Origin: Teredinibacter purpureus
GTDB lineage: Bacteria > Pseudomonadota > Gammaproteobacteria > Pseudomonadales > Cellvibrionaceae
Direction: 5' to 3'
NCBI RefSeq assembly: GCF_014217335.1
Contig: NZ_CP060092.1
Span: 3,675,501 to 3,739,500, forward strand
DNA length: 64,000 bases
Each line of letters starts with the position of its first letter. Positions within the stretch are counted from its first letter, which is position 1. This document shows positions 46,628 through 54,800 of the stretch, piece after piece. The notes under the pieces were generated by a model, which saw nothing but the letters and a program-made list of their open reading frames with translations, had not been told where the DNA came from and ran no database searches. The position numbers and the translations under genes were made by a program.

Positions 46628-46740
46628 TAACGCCGAGCTCACCGGCGCATATTGCGGAGAGCGTTTTTATGTAAAATGGAGCACCGCGACATACATAAAA
46701 ACGAGCGTAGCAATATGCGTCCGAGTGCAGCGATTTGTTA
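46628..46740 (-). other. attC site, recurrent 113-bp type
   Basis: Same type as at 39994, ending GCGATTTGTTATG. Confidence 0.9.
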
Positions 46741-47094
46741 TGAGCTGGGTGGCACTTACTTTCTACAGCGCTCTTTGTGGAGCGAACGCGGAACTTTAGC
46801 CTATTAAAAACCCAACCAGTATAAACTACTATTCTAACAATTCGCATTTTCTTGATGGAGCCTTGAAGATGCGAACCACCCATTTTTTATTTCGCAGTGG
46901 AATCCCAAACGGTGAGCCAAAGAACGAACAGTTTTAGACTCACCTTGCTCCAATACTTTCTATTGTAACCACTTCACTACATTCTTGTGCCGAGTGAAAC
47001 TATTTGTTCTTTCTCGACGTTTGCACTTACTAAACTGCGAGTTCTCAAATTGGACAGTATTCTGGAACGATTTACAAATTATTTAAACCCGCCA
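46741..47094. repeat. Cassette without a clear gene, diverged copy 3 of 4
   Basis: It aligns with the other copies but carries scattered substitutions. These fall across the whole length without an obvious codon pattern. Confidence 0.7.
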
Positions 47095-47199
47095 TAACGC
47101 CCGGCTAAGCCGCCGAAACGGAGTTGGTTGTTTTGTGCGAGCGTAGCGAAAAAGCACAAAACGAGCAACGCAGTGGAGGTCGGTTTGAGCCGTTTGTTA
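47095..47199 (-). other. attC site
   Basis: TAACGCCCGGCTAAGCCGCC to GCCGTTTGTTA. Its inner palindrome includes GTTTTGTGC / GCACAAAAC. Confidence 0.88.
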
Positions 47200-47682
47200 A
47201 ATGTTGATAGTACTAAGAACCGTCTCATCACGACTGACCTTCTTGGCTTTAAATGCATTTGAAAACTTTGATTCGCTTCGGTATTTACCTTTTTGTTTTG
47301 ATATGTCTTTTCTAGTTAGAACGATTTCAGACAGCCCTTTTAGATAAGCGCAATAGTAAGAGTATTTGCTGCTATCAAAATTATTGATTCGCTTTTGTAC
47401 TTTAGCTAGCTCTCTGAAAGCTAGAATCGTTGCGCGCTCAGAAATACCCACTGCGATCTCTTCCGGTAATGAATATATGGCTAAATCTTCTTCTGGCATT
47501 ATATCAATGAGAAGCCTACCGTTTTCAAATTCACCATCTACGTTCTCCATTCTTATTGCAAGCCGATTACCGTCAAACTGCTCTAATCCATATTCTTTAA
47601 GAAGGCGAACAGCATCACCAAATCGAATCGGGAAATATCGCCCTTTTTTGGGCTGAGATTTAAGATCCTTTCTCCAGCTCAT
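47197..47682 (-). CDS. Hypothetical protein (cassette gene)
   Basis: The 161-residue soluble protein is not recognised. It has an N-terminal alpha/beta region (YFPIRFGDAVRLLKEYGLEQF, then RLLIDIMPEEDLAIY) and a strongly basic C-terminus (SKQKGKYRSESKFSNAFKAK), suggesting nucleic-acid contact at most. The attC GTTA box supplies its stop codon. Confidence 0.65.
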   Translation of the reverse strand: MSWRKDLKSQPKKGRYFPIRFGDAVRLLKEYGLEQFDGNRLAIRMENVDGEFENGRLLIDIMPEEDLAIYSLPEEIAVGISERATILAFRELAKVQKRINNFDSSKYSYYCAYLKGLSEIVLTRKDISKQKGKYRSESKFSNAFKAKKVSRDETVLSTINI

Positions 47683-47698
47683 AGCTCGCTCTTAAATT

Positions 47699-47809
47699 TA
47701 ACGCCTTTGTCAGTTGCGTTTTGGTTGTAGTGTATTTTTGTGCAAAAATGGCCGAAGGCCATGCACAAAAAGAAGCGAAGACCAAAACGTCAACTGGACA
47801 AACTTGTTA
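47699..47809 (-). other. attC site
   Basis: TAACGCCTTTGTCAGTTGCG to ACTTGTTAG. Arms TTGCGTTTTGG / CCAAAACGTCAACTGG pair. Confidence 0.9.
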
Positions 47810-47819
47810 GGGTTTTGAT

Positions 47820-48098
47820 TTACTTGCACAGTAGTTTTGACCTAGTAATATAAAAATAATGCACCCAGCAAATTAAAGGTATAAATAATAGCAACGGAAT
47901 ACCTGATTTAAACCCTATAACGCTACCCCATATTATGGCAGACGGAACAAGTAAGTAGAGATAAACCATCATTCCATATTTAATTGGAATATAACATTTA
48001 CTACCACAACTTGGGCACTTAGCAGGGCTGAACCTAGTTGCCCAATATTTTTGCCAACTACTTATACAGTTTTCATTACAACTTGGGCATTTATACAT
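47820..48098 (-). CDS. Zinc-ribbon membrane protein (cassette gene)
   Basis: The 92-residue protein has two CxxC pairs (YKCPSCNENC and KCPSCGSKCY) forming a zinc ribbon, followed by two membrane segments (about 42-62 and 65-83). Such small ribbon-membrane proteins are common and uncharacterised. I start it at ATG 48098, since the longer frame begins in the attC. Confidence 0.7.
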   Translation of the reverse strand: MYKCPSCNENCISSWQKYWATRFSPAKCPSCGSKCYIPIKYGMMVYLYLLVPSAIIWGSVIGFKSGIPLLLFIPLICWVHYFYITRSKLLCK

Positions 48099-48113
48099 AT
48101 TGCTATAGCACCC

Positions 48114-48212
48114 TAACGCCGCCAGCAACTGCCGGAGTGAATTGGCTGCTTTTTTGCGTCTTTTTGCAAAAAAGAAGACAGTTTACGGAGGTCAGATTGA
48201 CTGGCCTTGTTA
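48114..48212 (-). other. attC site
   Basis: TAACGCCGCCAGCAACTGCC to GCCTTGTTAG, with arms CTGCCGGAGTGAATTGG / CAGTTTACGG-type and inner TTTTTTGC / GCAAAAAA. Confidence 0.85.
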
Positions 48213-48239
48213 GAATTTTTCCCTTATTTATACATCACA

Positions 48240-48503
48240 CTAAAACAGTCCACCATTGTGGTGAGTAGTATTTGCAATTTTTCTGCGAGCCACTTCTTTC
48301 TCCTTCTCCTTTTTTCGGTAATCATCTAACTGCCTTTCTTGTGCGGCATTCGCCTCCTCAAGCTCAACCAATTTTTCGTCTTTTTCACTTTGAGAGAAAT
48401 GATATTCTTCTTTATAGGCTTCGCCACAATATATGCATTTGTTGTACATATTTCTGGGAGTTTTCCTAGAGCATTTTTCACAAGTAACCTTCTGCTTGCT
48501 CAT
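48240..48503 (-). CDS. Zinc-ribbon coiled-coil protein (cassette gene)
   Basis: The 87-residue protein starts with CEKC and CIYCGEAY, a two-pair zinc ribbon. A charged coiled coil follows (KLVELEEANAAQERQLDDYR, then KEKEKEVARRK). There is no membrane segment. The function is unknown, and a regulatory or scaffold role is only a guess. Confidence 0.65.
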   Translation of the reverse strand: MSKQKVTCEKCSRKTPRNMYNKCIYCGEAYKEEYHFSQSEKDEKLVELEEANAAQERQLDDYRKKEKEKEVARRKIANTTHHNGGLF

Positions 48504-48522
48504 ATTAGACTTTTCCGTTTTC

Positions 48523-48645
48523 TAACGCCGCCATATGCGGCAAATTTGGAGTTGTTTTTTTTGTGCTAGCGTAGCGTTAAAGCACAAAAAAAACAACGGA
48601 AAATTTGTCCAGCCAGCTTGCTGGCGCAGCATGATGGCCTTGTTA
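48523..48645 (-). other. attC site
   Basis: TAACGCCGCCATATGCGGC to GCCTTGTTA, 123 bp, with arms CAAATTTGGAGTTGTTTTTT / AACAACGGAAAATTTG and an inner GTGC-rich palindrome. Confidence 0.88.
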
Positions 48646-49054
48646 AATGGCGATACACCAAACAACACCAACACTGCGTTGCGGAACGCAAATGGAGCCT
48701 TGCTACCAAAGTGGCGAACAACGCTACATGAACACCCGTAAACGCTAAACCTGAAAACTCTAAGAAGAACGACCGGTAAACTTTACATCACTACCCCGCT
48801 CTGCTTTTTTCTTCATTAAAACTACCCGCTCGAAAATAACACTTTTTACGAGTTACTAAAATATGCTTGCAACCAGTAAAACTTAAAATACTAAAACAGA
48901 CTTTTAGAGTGGTTTGCACGGTTTAATGCTGGTAGAGCTAAACGAACTGTTTCGTTATGAAACTAGCATAATATTTAAAACCACTACACAGCTAAAAATG
49001 TAAGTTTAAAACTGAAATCTTCACGCCGTATAAATAGTATGTTGCCGAGCTATT
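48646..49054. other. Cassette without a clear gene (409 bp)
   Basis: No frame longer than about 40 codons with a plausible start lies here on the minus strand. A short plus-strand frame mostly overlaps the attC. The content is AT-rich. It may be a non-coding or decayed cassette. Confidence 0.5.
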
Positions 49055-49167
49055 TAACGCCGAGCTCACCGGCGCATATTGCGGAGAGCGTTTTTATGTA
49101 AAATGGAGCACCGCGACATACATAAAAACGAGCGTAGCAATATGCGTCCGTGTGCAGCGATTTGTTA
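49055..49167 (-). other. attC site, recurrent 113-bp type
   Basis: Same type as at 39994. Confidence 0.9.
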
Positions 49168-49310
49168 CTTGTACCAAACACCTACTCACTTTTAACTACG
49201 CTGCCACGCCAATTGCTGTATTTGTTTAAAAAGCCTGAAGCTTTGGTTAGACCCAACTATAACCGTGGGATAGCCAAAACAGAAGGCATAAAATTGACCC
49301 AAAACAACAA

Positions 49311-49541
49311 GTGATTATGGCAACCAACAGAAAGGAACAAACGGGAGGAATAAGCCGCAAACTCCCTTTGCTAGGTAAAGTTTGGTTGCGCTTTTTTGCA
49401 ACGAAGATTTACCGGATTACCAAATCTACCTTTTTCGAAGCACGTTGTAAGCGACCAAAGGTGGCTTACCTAAACTTGATGGAGGGTAACGAATTTAGGA
49501 ACACCCTACTGAAACTTAACTACACACCAAACTTTTTTTAA
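49311..49541 (+). CDS. Small basic ORF in repeated cassette, copy 3
   Basis: Third copy of the opposite-strand 76-codon frame described at 40250, with three residue changes against copy 1 in the first half and two more beyond. Coding status is doubtful. Confidence 0.28.
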   Translation: MIMATNRKEQTGGISRKLPLLGKVWLRFFATKIYRITKSTFFEARCKRPKVAYLNLMEGNEFRNTLLKLNYTPNFF

Positions 49542-49549
49542 TAAACAAG

Positions 49550-49602
49550 TAACGTCGTATTAAGGGGCGCCGCTTGCGGCGTCCCTCTTGAATACTTTGT
49601 TA
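49550..49602 (-). other. Short attC site (53 bp)
   Basis: TAACGTCGTATTAAGGGG to ACTTTGTTA around a simple stem GGGGCGCCGC / GCGGCGTCCC. Confidence 0.85.
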
Positions 49603-50258
49603 TATGCCACTCTCCAATAGTACACAAAAATTGTACAACAGATCGTAAATAGAAAAAAAGACCAACTAAGTATCATTGATTCCCTAATGGCAGAATTAGA
49701 CCACTCTATTAAATCATATGCCCGTGTGGTTTCTCGCCTCGTCTCACTATCGTATTTCGTAGGAACGTATTTAACCCTTCGGTCATTGTCATCTAAGACA
49801 TCTACGATAATCCCCTCATCAATATAGATCGTCGATGCCATTTGCATGGTCACACCTTCAATTTTTTCTTTGGCTGCCCTACCAGAGCTAAGATATTTTT
49901 CATAAGTTTCGAGAAAATCAGGATGCGATTTTAAAATAGATGGACGCTCTAACTTAGCATCCAATACAACGAAGTTTAAATACGTAAAGCTTAGGCAATA
50001 CATAAACCCTGCAAAAACGCACATCGAAAAGATAGTAACCGATTTTTTCGACGACGATTCTCTCACTGGGCCAAATAGCTTTATCGTGATCAGCAAAAAC
50101 CCGAGGTATAGTGATGCGGTTCGCGCAAAACCTAACAGCCCTAAGTGCAACGACTCTGCTTCTGATAGAAACATAATATTTACAGAGTCCAAGTAATATC
50201 CATGCACAAAGTCAAAAACGAGATACAGGATAAATAGCGTAGAGATAATCTTGTTCAT
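49560..50258 (-). CDS. Membrane protein with periplasmic or cytoplasmic loop (cassette gene)
   Basis: The 232-residue protein has three membrane segments near the N-terminus (about 4-20, 42-62 and 74-97) and one near the C-terminus (about 204-222), with a soluble loop of about 100 residues between. The last dozen residues (KRDAASGAP) are encoded by the attC stem itself. I start it at ATG 50258, since the longer frame begins in the next attC. No family recognised. Confidence 0.65.
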   Translation of the reverse strand: MNKIISTLFILYLVFDFVHGYYLDSVNIMFLSEAESLHLGLLGFARTASLYLGFLLITIKLFGPVRESSSKKSVTIFSMCVFAGFMYCLSFTYLNFVVLDAKLERPSILKSHPDFLETYEKYLSSGRAAKEKIEGVTMQMASTIYIDEGIIVDVLDDNDRRVKYVPTKYDSETRRETTRAYDLIEWSNSAIRESMILSWSFFLFTICCTIFVYYWRVAYNKVFKRDAASGAP

Positions 50259-50267
50259 AAAAGCATA

Positions 50268-50380
50268 TAACGTCTTGCTCACCTGCACATACTGCGGAGA
50301 GCGTTTTTGTGTAAAATGGAGCGTAGCGACAGACACAAAAACGAGCGTAGCAGTATGTGTCAGCGTGCAGCAACTTGTTA
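50268..50380 (-). other. attC site
   Basis: TAACGTCTTGCTCACCTGC to AACTTGTTAG, a diverged relative of the 113-bp type (TTTTTGTGTA / GACACAAAAA). Confidence 0.9.
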
Positions 50381-50842
50381 GCTTTTTTTCTCATACTTTC
50401 TAACTGTTTCTTGCCGCTCTTCTAGCCGTTTTAAACAGTATTCTTTATCGGTTTCAGACTCAGGAAGTTTACAAAGGAGCGATTCTGTTTCAGATTCGAC
50501 AGGATTTAAACTACGATAACTTGCTATGTTTTCAATTGATTTTTCCAAGTGATCGAGGTGACTGGACAAAAACACCTTCGAGAACAAATGATCTCCTGAG
50601 CTACGATACCAATTATATGAGTCTATAGCCTCGCTTATGGACATTTCATACTCCCAGTAAATATATTTTAACTCCTTCTCACTACCACCCTTCAAGTCTT
50701 TCGCTCGAAGCACATCAATGTTAGATGACAGTACTTTCTCTAGGTGGGAATAGTTTTCTACGCCGGCATGAAATCCGTAATAAACACCGCCACTAAATGC
50801 AACCAAAATAAAACTTAATGATATGTAGATATTTTTCTTCAT
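50378..50842 (-). CDS. Membrane-anchored hypothetical protein (cassette gene)
   Basis: The 154-residue protein has one N-terminal membrane segment (IYISLSFILVAFSGGVYYGF) and a helical, charged domain with one CLKRLEER stretch near the end. It is likely a periplasmic helical protein anchored to the inner membrane. The stop codon comes from the attC GTTA box. No family recognised. Confidence 0.65.
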   Translation of the reverse strand: MKKNIYISLSFILVAFSGGVYYGFHAGVENYSHLEKVLSSNIDVLRAKDLKGGSEKELKYIYWEYEMSISEAIDSYNWYRSSGDHLFSKVFLSSHLDHLEKSIENIASYRSLNPVESETESLLCKLPESETDKEYCLKRLEERQETVRKYEKKS

Positions 50843-50868
50843 ATTTACTCGAATTTTCGCGTAGAAGC

Positions 50869-50931
50869 TAACGCTGCCATAATTTGCCGACTGAAGCGCA
50901 GCGTAAGGCGGTCAAATTGATGGCCTTGTTA
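50869..50931 (-). other. Short attC site (63 bp)
   Basis: TAACGCTGCCATAATTTGCCG to GCCTTGTTA. Arms ATAATTTGCCG / GGCGGTCAAATTGATGG pair. Confidence 0.87.
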
Positions 50932-51555
50932 TAAGCCTGCAACTTTAATTCCTGGTACAGAATCTGCGATGTGCTTTGCATCATGCTCATTTATCATCAT
51001 GGTAGTTCTGAAAAACTCGCAGCCTTCAATCGTACAATTTTTAAGAACGATAATACCTGTTATAAGGGTGTTCTCTGGAAGAGGGATAATATCGCCCCCG
51101 TCAATAAAACCAGTATTTATCATACGACAACCCATTATCGCAATTGCTGCGGGGCCAACAAACTTACATCTGGTAAAGTGCTTATTTTCGTGAACCTGTA
51201 TACCGGGTACCCTCAGTTCTTCAATAGGGATAATTTGGTCTTTAAAGCTTTCTTGAAGAGGGTTGACTCTGTTTTTGGGTTGGCTAACTGAGTGGGTGTA
51301 TTCAGCCATTGCAGATTGATTTTGTGCAGCTTTTACTAGATAAAATATTAGAGAAACACTGATAGCGCCAATTAGACCAATAGCGACCCAAACCAATATC
51401 CCCAGCTCTTTAAATAGTGGTGACTCAGAAGCAAAGAAACCAGTCAAAGTGCCACTACCACCAATTATAGCGATAGTGACTAACCGCCATGCCCAGTCTG
51501 CAGCAGACATCCCCGTCGCGAAAATATTAATTGATTCAAATATTTTATTTTTCAT
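50929..51555 (-). CDS. Membrane protein with repeat-like C-terminal domain (cassette gene)
   Basis: The 208-residue protein has two membrane segments (about 22-42 and 50-72), a linker, then a C-terminal region with regular short strands (FTRCKFVGPAAIAIMGCRMI, then IIVLKNCTIEGCEFF). This could be a small right-handed beta-helix like pentapeptide-repeat proteins. Function unknown. Confidence 0.65.
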   Translation of the reverse strand: MKNKIFESINIFATGMSAADWAWRLVTIAIIGGSGTLTGFFASESPLFKELGILVWVAIGLIGAISVSLIFYLVKAAQNQSAMAEYTHSVSQPKNRVNPLQESFKDQIIPIEELRVPGIQVHENKHFTRCKFVGPAAIAIMGCRMINTGFIDGGDIIPLPENTLITGIIVLKNCTIEGCEFFRTTMMINEHDAKHIADSVPGIKVAGL

Positions 51556-51574
51556 TTTATCCCTCTAGGGCTTA

Positions 51575-51678
51575 TAACGCCAAGTGCAGCGGCAGTTTGT
51601 GGAGTGGCTTTTTGTGTAGCGTAGCGATTTACACAAAACAAGCCACGTAGCAAACTGTCCGTCTGGCACGACTTGTTA
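51575..51678 (-). other. attC site
   Basis: TAACGCCAAGTGCAGCGGCAG to GACTTGTTA. Arms GGCAGTTTGTGGAGTGGCTT / AAGCCACGTAGCAAACTGTCC pair. Confidence 0.9.
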
Positions 51679-52086
51679 AATTTTTTCATGCACGGAGAAC
51701 ACAACAGGTTCTTTACCATGCTGCTCTAGAAATAGCCCTCGACTTAAATAAGTACAGCCATGTAATTTCTTTAGCCCGCGCCCAATTTGACCAAACTTAA
51801 TCTTACTCCCTACCTGACCAGATAAATACTCCATCGCTTCTGCGTGACCCGACAAAGACATTGGCCGCTTATACCCAGACCAGTACTCTTGATCATATAT
51901 CCCTTTAACGAGGATAGAATTGCAATTTTTTCCAATACCTTCGCCCGTGAAATTCAGAGTGAGATGAAATTCACTGCCTTCTTCGAATGGCTCTACGTAT
52001 TCTAAAAGTAATCCATCGTAATATTCCCCACCTGAATAAGAGTTGGAGCATACAAAAAATAAAAGAATAGTGATTATCTGCTTCAT
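51676..52086 (-). CDS. Secreted hypothetical protein (cassette gene)
   Basis: The 136-residue product has a signal peptide (QIITILLFFVCSNSYS, then GGEYY) and a beta-rich mature domain with two Cys (KNCNS and HGCTY). Not recognised. The stop codon lies in the attC GTTA box. Confidence 0.65.
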   Translation of the reverse strand: MKQIITILLFFVCSNSYSGGEYYDGLLLEYVEPFEEGSEFHLTLNFTGEGIGKNCNSILVKGIYDQEYWSGYKRPMSLSGHAEAMEYLSGQVGSKIKFGQIGRGLKKLHGCTYLSRGLFLEQHGKEPVVFSVHEKI

Positions 52087-52091
52087 AAATT

Positions 52092-52146
52092 TAACGCCTT
52101 TAGCATGTGCGCCCGCCTTTTGGGCGTCGCATGGCTAAACTTGTTA
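52092..52146 (-). other. Short attC site (55 bp)
   Basis: TAACGCCTTTAGCATGTGC to ACTTGTTA. Arms TTTAGCATGTGCGCCC / GGGCGTCGCATGGCTAAA pair. Confidence 0.9.
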
Positions 52147-52179
52147 AGGGCAGCACTGTATTAGCTAATTGTGCTGGAC

Positions 52180-52401
52180 TTAGCCCGGCACAAACAAATG
52201 CGAAGCACTGCCCTTGATTATTAGTTGACGACAAAACGGAACACAGGGAACGGATGGATTGAGATGGATACAACACGCTAAACCCTCCATTGGTGCCACG
52301 TTGACGCGGTCTTTATTACAAGCCACTTTACCGGTTAAACACACGGACTGAAAGAGGCGGACGATCACTGCTAACTCGTTGGTGGAAAACCCTAAAACCA
52401 C
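52180..52401 (-). CDS. Hypothetical 73-residue cassette protein, copy 1 of 3
   Basis: A GTG start at 52401 has AAAGG six bases upstream. The product has four or five Cys (SVCLTGKVACNKD, then LACCIHLN and VPCVPFCRQ) and no signal peptide. The three copies (52180, 52500, 59713) encode the same protein. The only difference I noticed between the first two is silent. Small size keeps the call tentative. Confidence 0.45.
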   Translation of the reverse strand: MVLGFSTNELAVIVRLFQSVCLTGKVACNKDRVNVAPMEGLACCIHLNPSVPCVPFCRQLIIKGSASHLFVPG

Positions 52402-52411
52402 GAACAGCCTT

Positions 52412-52466
52412 TAACGCCTTTAGCATGTGCGCCCGCCTTTTGGGCGTCGCATGGCTAAACTTGTTA
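52412..52466 (-). other. Short attC site (55 bp)
   Basis: Identical to the site at 52092. The two cassettes are a direct tandem duplication of 320 bp. Confidence 0.9.
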
Positions 52467-52499
52467 AGGGCAGCACTGTATTAGCTAATTGTGCTGGAC

Positions 52500-52721
52500 T
52501 TAGCCCGGCACAAACAAATGCGAAGCACTGCCCTTGATTATTAGTTGACGACAAAACGGAACACAGGGAACGGATGGATTGAGATGGATACAACACGCTA
52601 AACCCTCCATTGGAGCCACGTTGACGCGGTCTTTATTACAAGCCACTTTACCGGTTAAACACACGGACTGAAAGAGGCGGACGATCACTGCTAACTCGTT
52701 GGTGGAAAACCCTAAAACCAC
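52500..52721 (-). CDS. Hypothetical 73-residue cassette protein, copy 2 of 3
   Basis: Tandem copy of the gene at 52180, identical in protein sequence. Confidence 0.45.
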   Translation of the reverse strand: MVLGFSTNELAVIVRLFQSVCLTGKVACNKDRVNVAPMEGLACCIHLNPSVPCVPFCRQLIIKGSASHLFVPG

Positions 52722-52731
52722 GAACAGCCTT

Positions 52732-52853
52732 TAACGCCAAAATCACCTGAAAAATTAAGCAGTGAAAAGGCATTGATAATAGTTTTTGTTCCAGTTTACC
52801 GCCTGACTACAACCAAGGCGATGCTTAATTTTGTCAGGTGCATTTTCTTGTTA
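52732..52853 (-). other. attC site (122 bp)
   Basis: TAACGCCAAAATCACCTG to TTCTTGTTAG. Outer arms AATCACCTGAAAAATTAAGCA / TGCTTAATTTTGTCAGGTGCATTT pair. Confidence 0.88.
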
Positions 52854-52859
52854 GCAATC

Positions 52860-53342
52860 TCATGGTACAGGACTATGCCTGATCCCGAATGACAATCGTT
52901 CGTCCGGCTGACTAAATCGACTATCTATTGAGTGTACCGTTAACCTTACAGTAACTTTTTTTGGAAAGAGTTTCCAAGAGATAGATTTCAGCTGGTTAAA
53001 CGACAAGGAATTATAGCACTTTTCATCGCCCAAAAAACCGGCTCTAAGTTTTAGGTTTTGGCTTTCAATTATTTTCTCCTTCCGGAGAACCTCTATAAGC
53101 ACTTCCCAATTCAATTTATCTACCTTGGTGCCATCTCTATTTGCTAGAAAAAGATCCTTGGGGAGAATACAATCAGAATCATAAATAACGATTTCTGGCC
53201 TTACAAACCTTTTAGGCGTAAAGGTGTAACTCCGAACCTCTCCCTGCTTGTAGAAGAAATATTCGTCTTCAATCCACGGCTCATGATTTGAATAGGCCTC
53301 ACTGGTCATAAGCATTAATATGATTGCAATATATTTGTTCAT
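52860..53342 (-). CDS. Secreted hypothetical protein (cassette gene)
   Basis: The 160-residue product has a signal peptide (YIAIILMLMTSEAYS, then NHEPW) and a mature domain with Cys in DSDCILPKD and DEKCYNSL. I start it at ATG 53342, since the longer frame starts in the attC. Not recognised. Confidence 0.68.
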   Translation of the reverse strand: MNKYIAIILMLMTSEAYSNHEPWIEDEYFFYKQGEVRSYTFTPKRFVRPEIVIYDSDCILPKDLFLANRDGTKVDKLNWEVLIEVLRKEKIIESQNLKLRAGFLGDEKCYNSLSFNQLKSISWKLFPKKVTVRLTVHSIDSRFSQPDERLSFGIRHSPVP

Positions 53343-53351
53343 TTGGCTTGC

Positions 53352-53461
53352 TAACGCTGGTGTAACCTGCGCCCGAAGTGGAGCTGGTTTTGTGCAAAAA
53401 TGGCCATAGGCCATGCAACAAAACCAGCGTAGCTTTGGGCGTCAGGTTGACACCCTTGTTA
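53352..53461 (-). other. attC site
   Basis: TAACGCTGGTGTAACCTGCGCC to CCCTTGTTA. Arms GTAACCTGCGCCCGAAG / CTTTGGGCGTCAGGTTGACA pair. Confidence 0.9.
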
Positions 53462-53466
53462 AATGC

Positions 53467-53500
53467 TTTACTATGCGCATAGATATACGCATAAACGAGG
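53467..53500 (+). promoter_or_regulatory. Likely ccdAB operator/promoter
   Basis: TATGCGCATAGATATACGCATA is an inverted repeat (TATGCG...CGCATA) just upstream of ccdA. CcdA-CcdB complexes repress their own promoter through such palindromes. Confidence 0.5.
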
Positions 53501-53507
53501 TGTTTAT

Positions 53508-53753
53508 ATGGAACCCCTGTACGATACCGAAGCCCCCAAAAAGCCTACAAACCTCACTGTAAATAGTGACTTGCTGGCAAAAACGCGCGCCTTAAACATA
53601 AACCTTTCAGCCACATTAGAACAAGCCTTAAAGCATCAGTTGGCTCAAGCCGAAGCCGCTAAATGGGCAAAAAAGAACAAAGCAGCCATTAAAGTATACA
53701 ACTCCTTCGTAGAGGAGAATGGCTGTTTTGCTGACGAATACAGGGCTTTTTAA
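53508..53753 (+). CDS. ccdA: CcdA-like antitoxin
   Basis: The 81-residue antitoxin neutralises CcdB and represses the operon. The N-terminal KKPTNLTVNSDLLAKTRAL resembles the ribbon-helix-helix of CcdA. The C-terminal AKWAKKNKAAIKVYNSFVEENGCFADEYRAF is the family toxin-binding tail (W...N..N..VE..G). ATG 53508 has GAGG upstream; the longer frame starts at the attC. It reads against the array direction with its own promoter, as toxin-antitoxin cassettes often do. Confidence 0.88.
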   Translation: MEPLYDTEAPKKPTNLTVNSDLLAKTRALNINLSATLEQALKHQLAQAEAAKWAKKNKAAIKVYNSFVEENGCFADEYRAF

Positions 53754-54070
53754 TGGCTCAATTTGATGTATACCGTAACCCCAGCAAGCAGAGCAAGAAG
53801 CACTACCCGTACCTGCTTGATATTCAAAGCCCCTACATTTCGGAAATTGCAACTCGGATAGTTATCCCCTTGGGCTATGCTGTTTCATTTAAAAATGAGG
53901 CAATGACAAACCTTACACCAGAAATTTCCTTTGAAGACGAACAGCTTCTTCTATTAACACCACAAATCTCTTCCGTTCCAGCAAATATCTTAAGCGACCC
54001 CGTTGGCTCTCTTTCACATTTTAGAGAACAAATTATCAATGCCTTGGACTTCGCAATTACGGGCATTTAA
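53753..54070 (+). CDS. ccdB: CcdB-like toxin
   Basis: The 105-residue protein matches CcdB, the DNA gyrase poison: FDVYRNPSKQSKKHYPYLLDIQS, then RIVIPLGYA and LLTPQISSVPANILSDPVGSLSHFREQIINALD. Its ATG overlaps the ccdA stop by one base (TAATG). The usual C-terminal WGI, whose Trp contacts gyrase in plasmid F CcdB, is TGI here, so gyrase poisoning may be altered or lost. Confidence 0.88.
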   Translation: MAQFDVYRNPSKQSKKHYPYLLDIQSPYISEIATRIVIPLGYAVSFKNEAMTNLTPEISFEDEQLLLLTPQISSVPANILSDPVGSLSHFREQIINALDFAITGI

Positions 54071-54160
54071 CGCCTAAATAATTTGCCGCAGTAAATTGGC
54101 GGTTTTTTTGCCCCGCAAAAAAGACGACAGTTTACGTAGGTCAAATTGATTTACTTGTTA
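54068..54160 (-). other. attC site
   Basis: TAACGCCTAAATAATTTGCCG to TACTTGTTAC. Arms ATAATTTGCCGCAGTAAATTGG / CAGTTTACG...CAAATTGAT pair. Confidence 0.87.
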
Positions 54161-54421
54161 CAACAGCTGCATGATTACCTGCTACGAAGCACTATGCGAA
54201 GCCGTTGGTTAATTATCAAAGGGCAAGAATACCGAATTTGAAGATTCCTTGCACTCACTTATTGGCAGCTTACATTGAACGGGTTTGGCTGCCGATACTG
54301 CTTATTATTTAGTGGCACCGGAACGAACTGAAGGGATAGAAACCCAGCACATTCCTTGATGCTATTTCTCTGCTAGTGGCAGAGTTTTTAAAACCATTAC
54401 AAATTAAATTGAAACAGCCTG
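54161..54421. other. Cassette without a clear gene (261 bp)
   Basis: No frame with a plausible start and ribosome-binding site is visible on either strand. Confidence 0.5.
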
Positions 54422-54529
54422 TAACGCCGCTGTAACCTGCCCAAATTATGGAGCAGTTTTGTGCGAGAATGTGCGCAGCGCATTGCACAAAATCGCGTAG
54501 TAATTTGGGTCAGGTTGACAGCTTTGTTA
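54422..54529 (-). other. attC site
   Basis: Same as the site at 43418. It opens the duplicate of the two-gene cassette. Confidence 0.9.
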
Positions 54530-54539
54530 AGTGCTAATG

Positions 54540-54797
54540 CTAAGCCGTTTGTATAAACCACAGAAAGCCTAACCCCAAGGAAGCTATACTAATAAAAATT
54601 GATTTTAATATAATTTCACGATGAAATACCGCCTGATAAAAAAGAGTAATAACGTTAACTAGAAGCATATAAGGTAGCGCCAACCCTAAATAATATGGAA
54701 CTGGAAATAATTGCAAGTACACCGAAATAAAAGCAAAAACCACAAGCACTGCGGTTAACAAGGGTATTGCCCAATATGAAGAGAAGAGTTTAGTCAT
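54540..54797 (-). CDS. Small membrane protein of a two-gene cassette, copy 2
   Basis: Identical in sequence to the gene at 43536-43793 (85 residues, three membrane segments). Confidence 0.6.
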   Translation of the reverse strand: MTKLFSSYWAIPLLTAVLVVFAFISVYLQLFPVPYYLGLALPYMLLVNVITLFYQAVFHREIILKSIFISIASLGLGFLWFIQTA

Positions 54798-54800
54798 CTA

